A stretch of DNA of 6,151 nt from an uncultured Lachnospiraceae bacterium (GTDB lineage Bacteria > Bacillota > Clostridia > Lachnospirales > Lachnospiraceae). Positions 5,989-6,151 of this stretch are shown here, piece after piece. Every line of letters begins with the position of its first letter. The stretch's first letter is position 1. The translations under genes and the position numbers were made by a program. The notes beneath the pieces were generated by a model, which had not been told where the DNA came from, searched no databases, and saw only the letters and a program-made list of their open reading frames with translations. The stretch is taken from NCBI GenBank assembly GCA_900557385.1, contig USSP01000114.1, forward strand, positions 1-6,151. The letters run 5' to 3'.

Positions 5989-6151
5989 ATGTATACCAAG
6001 AGAATTATTCCCTGCTTGGATGTAAAAGACGGACGTGTAGTCAAATGTGTAAATTTTCTAAATCCCAGAGATGCCGGTGATCCGGCAGAAGTGGCGGCAG
6101 CTTACGATCGTGCAGGTGCGGATGAACTTGCCTTTTTGGAACTTAAAGCGG
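5989..6151 (+). CDS. hisF: Imidazole glycerol phosphate synthase, cyclase subunit HisF (3' truncated by window edge)
   Basis: HisF is the cyclase half of the HisH-HisF enzyme, a TIM barrel using ammonia from HisH. Only the first 54 of about 250 residues are present. MYTKRIIPCLDVKDGRVVK is the family signature, with catalytic Asp11 and Lys19, and NPRDAGDP and GADEL follow as expected. ATG 5989 has GAGGA (5975-5979) 9 bases before it, inside the end of hisH; the intergenic gap is 6 bases, so the two are translated from one message. The last visible block reads LAFLELKA where HisF normally has LVFLDITA, giving Glu51 and Lys53 in place of Asp51 and Thr53, and residue 20 is Cys where Gly is usual. 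These could be real divergence or low-quality bases; the rest of the gene is needed to tell. Confidence 0.93.
   Translation, partial: MYTKRIIPCLDVKDGRVVKCVNFLNPRDAGDPAEVAAAYDRAGADELAFLELKA

Overview
The window looks like part of a chromosome from a motile or chemotactic Gram-positive anaerobe of the Clostridia, most likely Lachnospiraceae. This rests on moderately AT-rich DNA with GAGG-type ribosome binding sites, a VanS/PhoR-like kinase and a lipoprotein of a style common in that family, a CheV coupling protein, and a hisH-hisF pair. The genus cannot be fixed from this sequence alone. All seven genes are on the + strand and none is obviously mobile; I see no RNA gene, CRISPR array or insertion sequence.

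Layout. (1) 1-759: the C-terminal part of a sensor histidine kinase, cut by the window edge. (2) 850-1569: a secreted lipoprotein with its own candidate promoter. (3) 1625-2524: cheV (CheW domain plus receiver domain), preceded by a perfect extended -10 box and followed by a strong intrinsic terminator at 2539-2575. (4) 2640-3452: a divergent sirtuin-like protein that keeps the zinc cysteines and the N-x-D motif but has lost the usual GAG-x-S nucleotide loop and the usual catalytic His. (5) 3515-5341: a 608-residue single-pass membrane protein with a very acidic cytoplasmic region, lysine-rich stretches and a TPR-like extracytoplasmic part. (6) 5365-5982 hisH and (7) 5989 to the window end, hisF (partial), encoding the two subunits of imidazole glycerol phosphate synthase.

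How the genes may work together. The kinase would sense an envelope signal through its missing N-terminal half, and the lipoprotein next door is a plausible target or accessory. CheV couples chemoreceptors to CheA. The most interesting point is that the acidic cytoplasmic part of the 608-residue protein contains MSQDEIEALI, very close to the LSQxEIDALL peptide with which FliM and FliY bind phosphorylated CheY. With cheV one gene away, this suggests a membrane protein that docks a CheY-like receiver; this is inference. The same gene runs into hisH with almost no gap, so the membrane protein and the histidine enzyme are probably co-transcribed. A 17-bp palindrome over the candidate promoter of this unit is a possible operator.

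No stretch without a gene exceeds 300 bases; the largest gap (2525-2639) holds the cheV terminator and a small hairpin.
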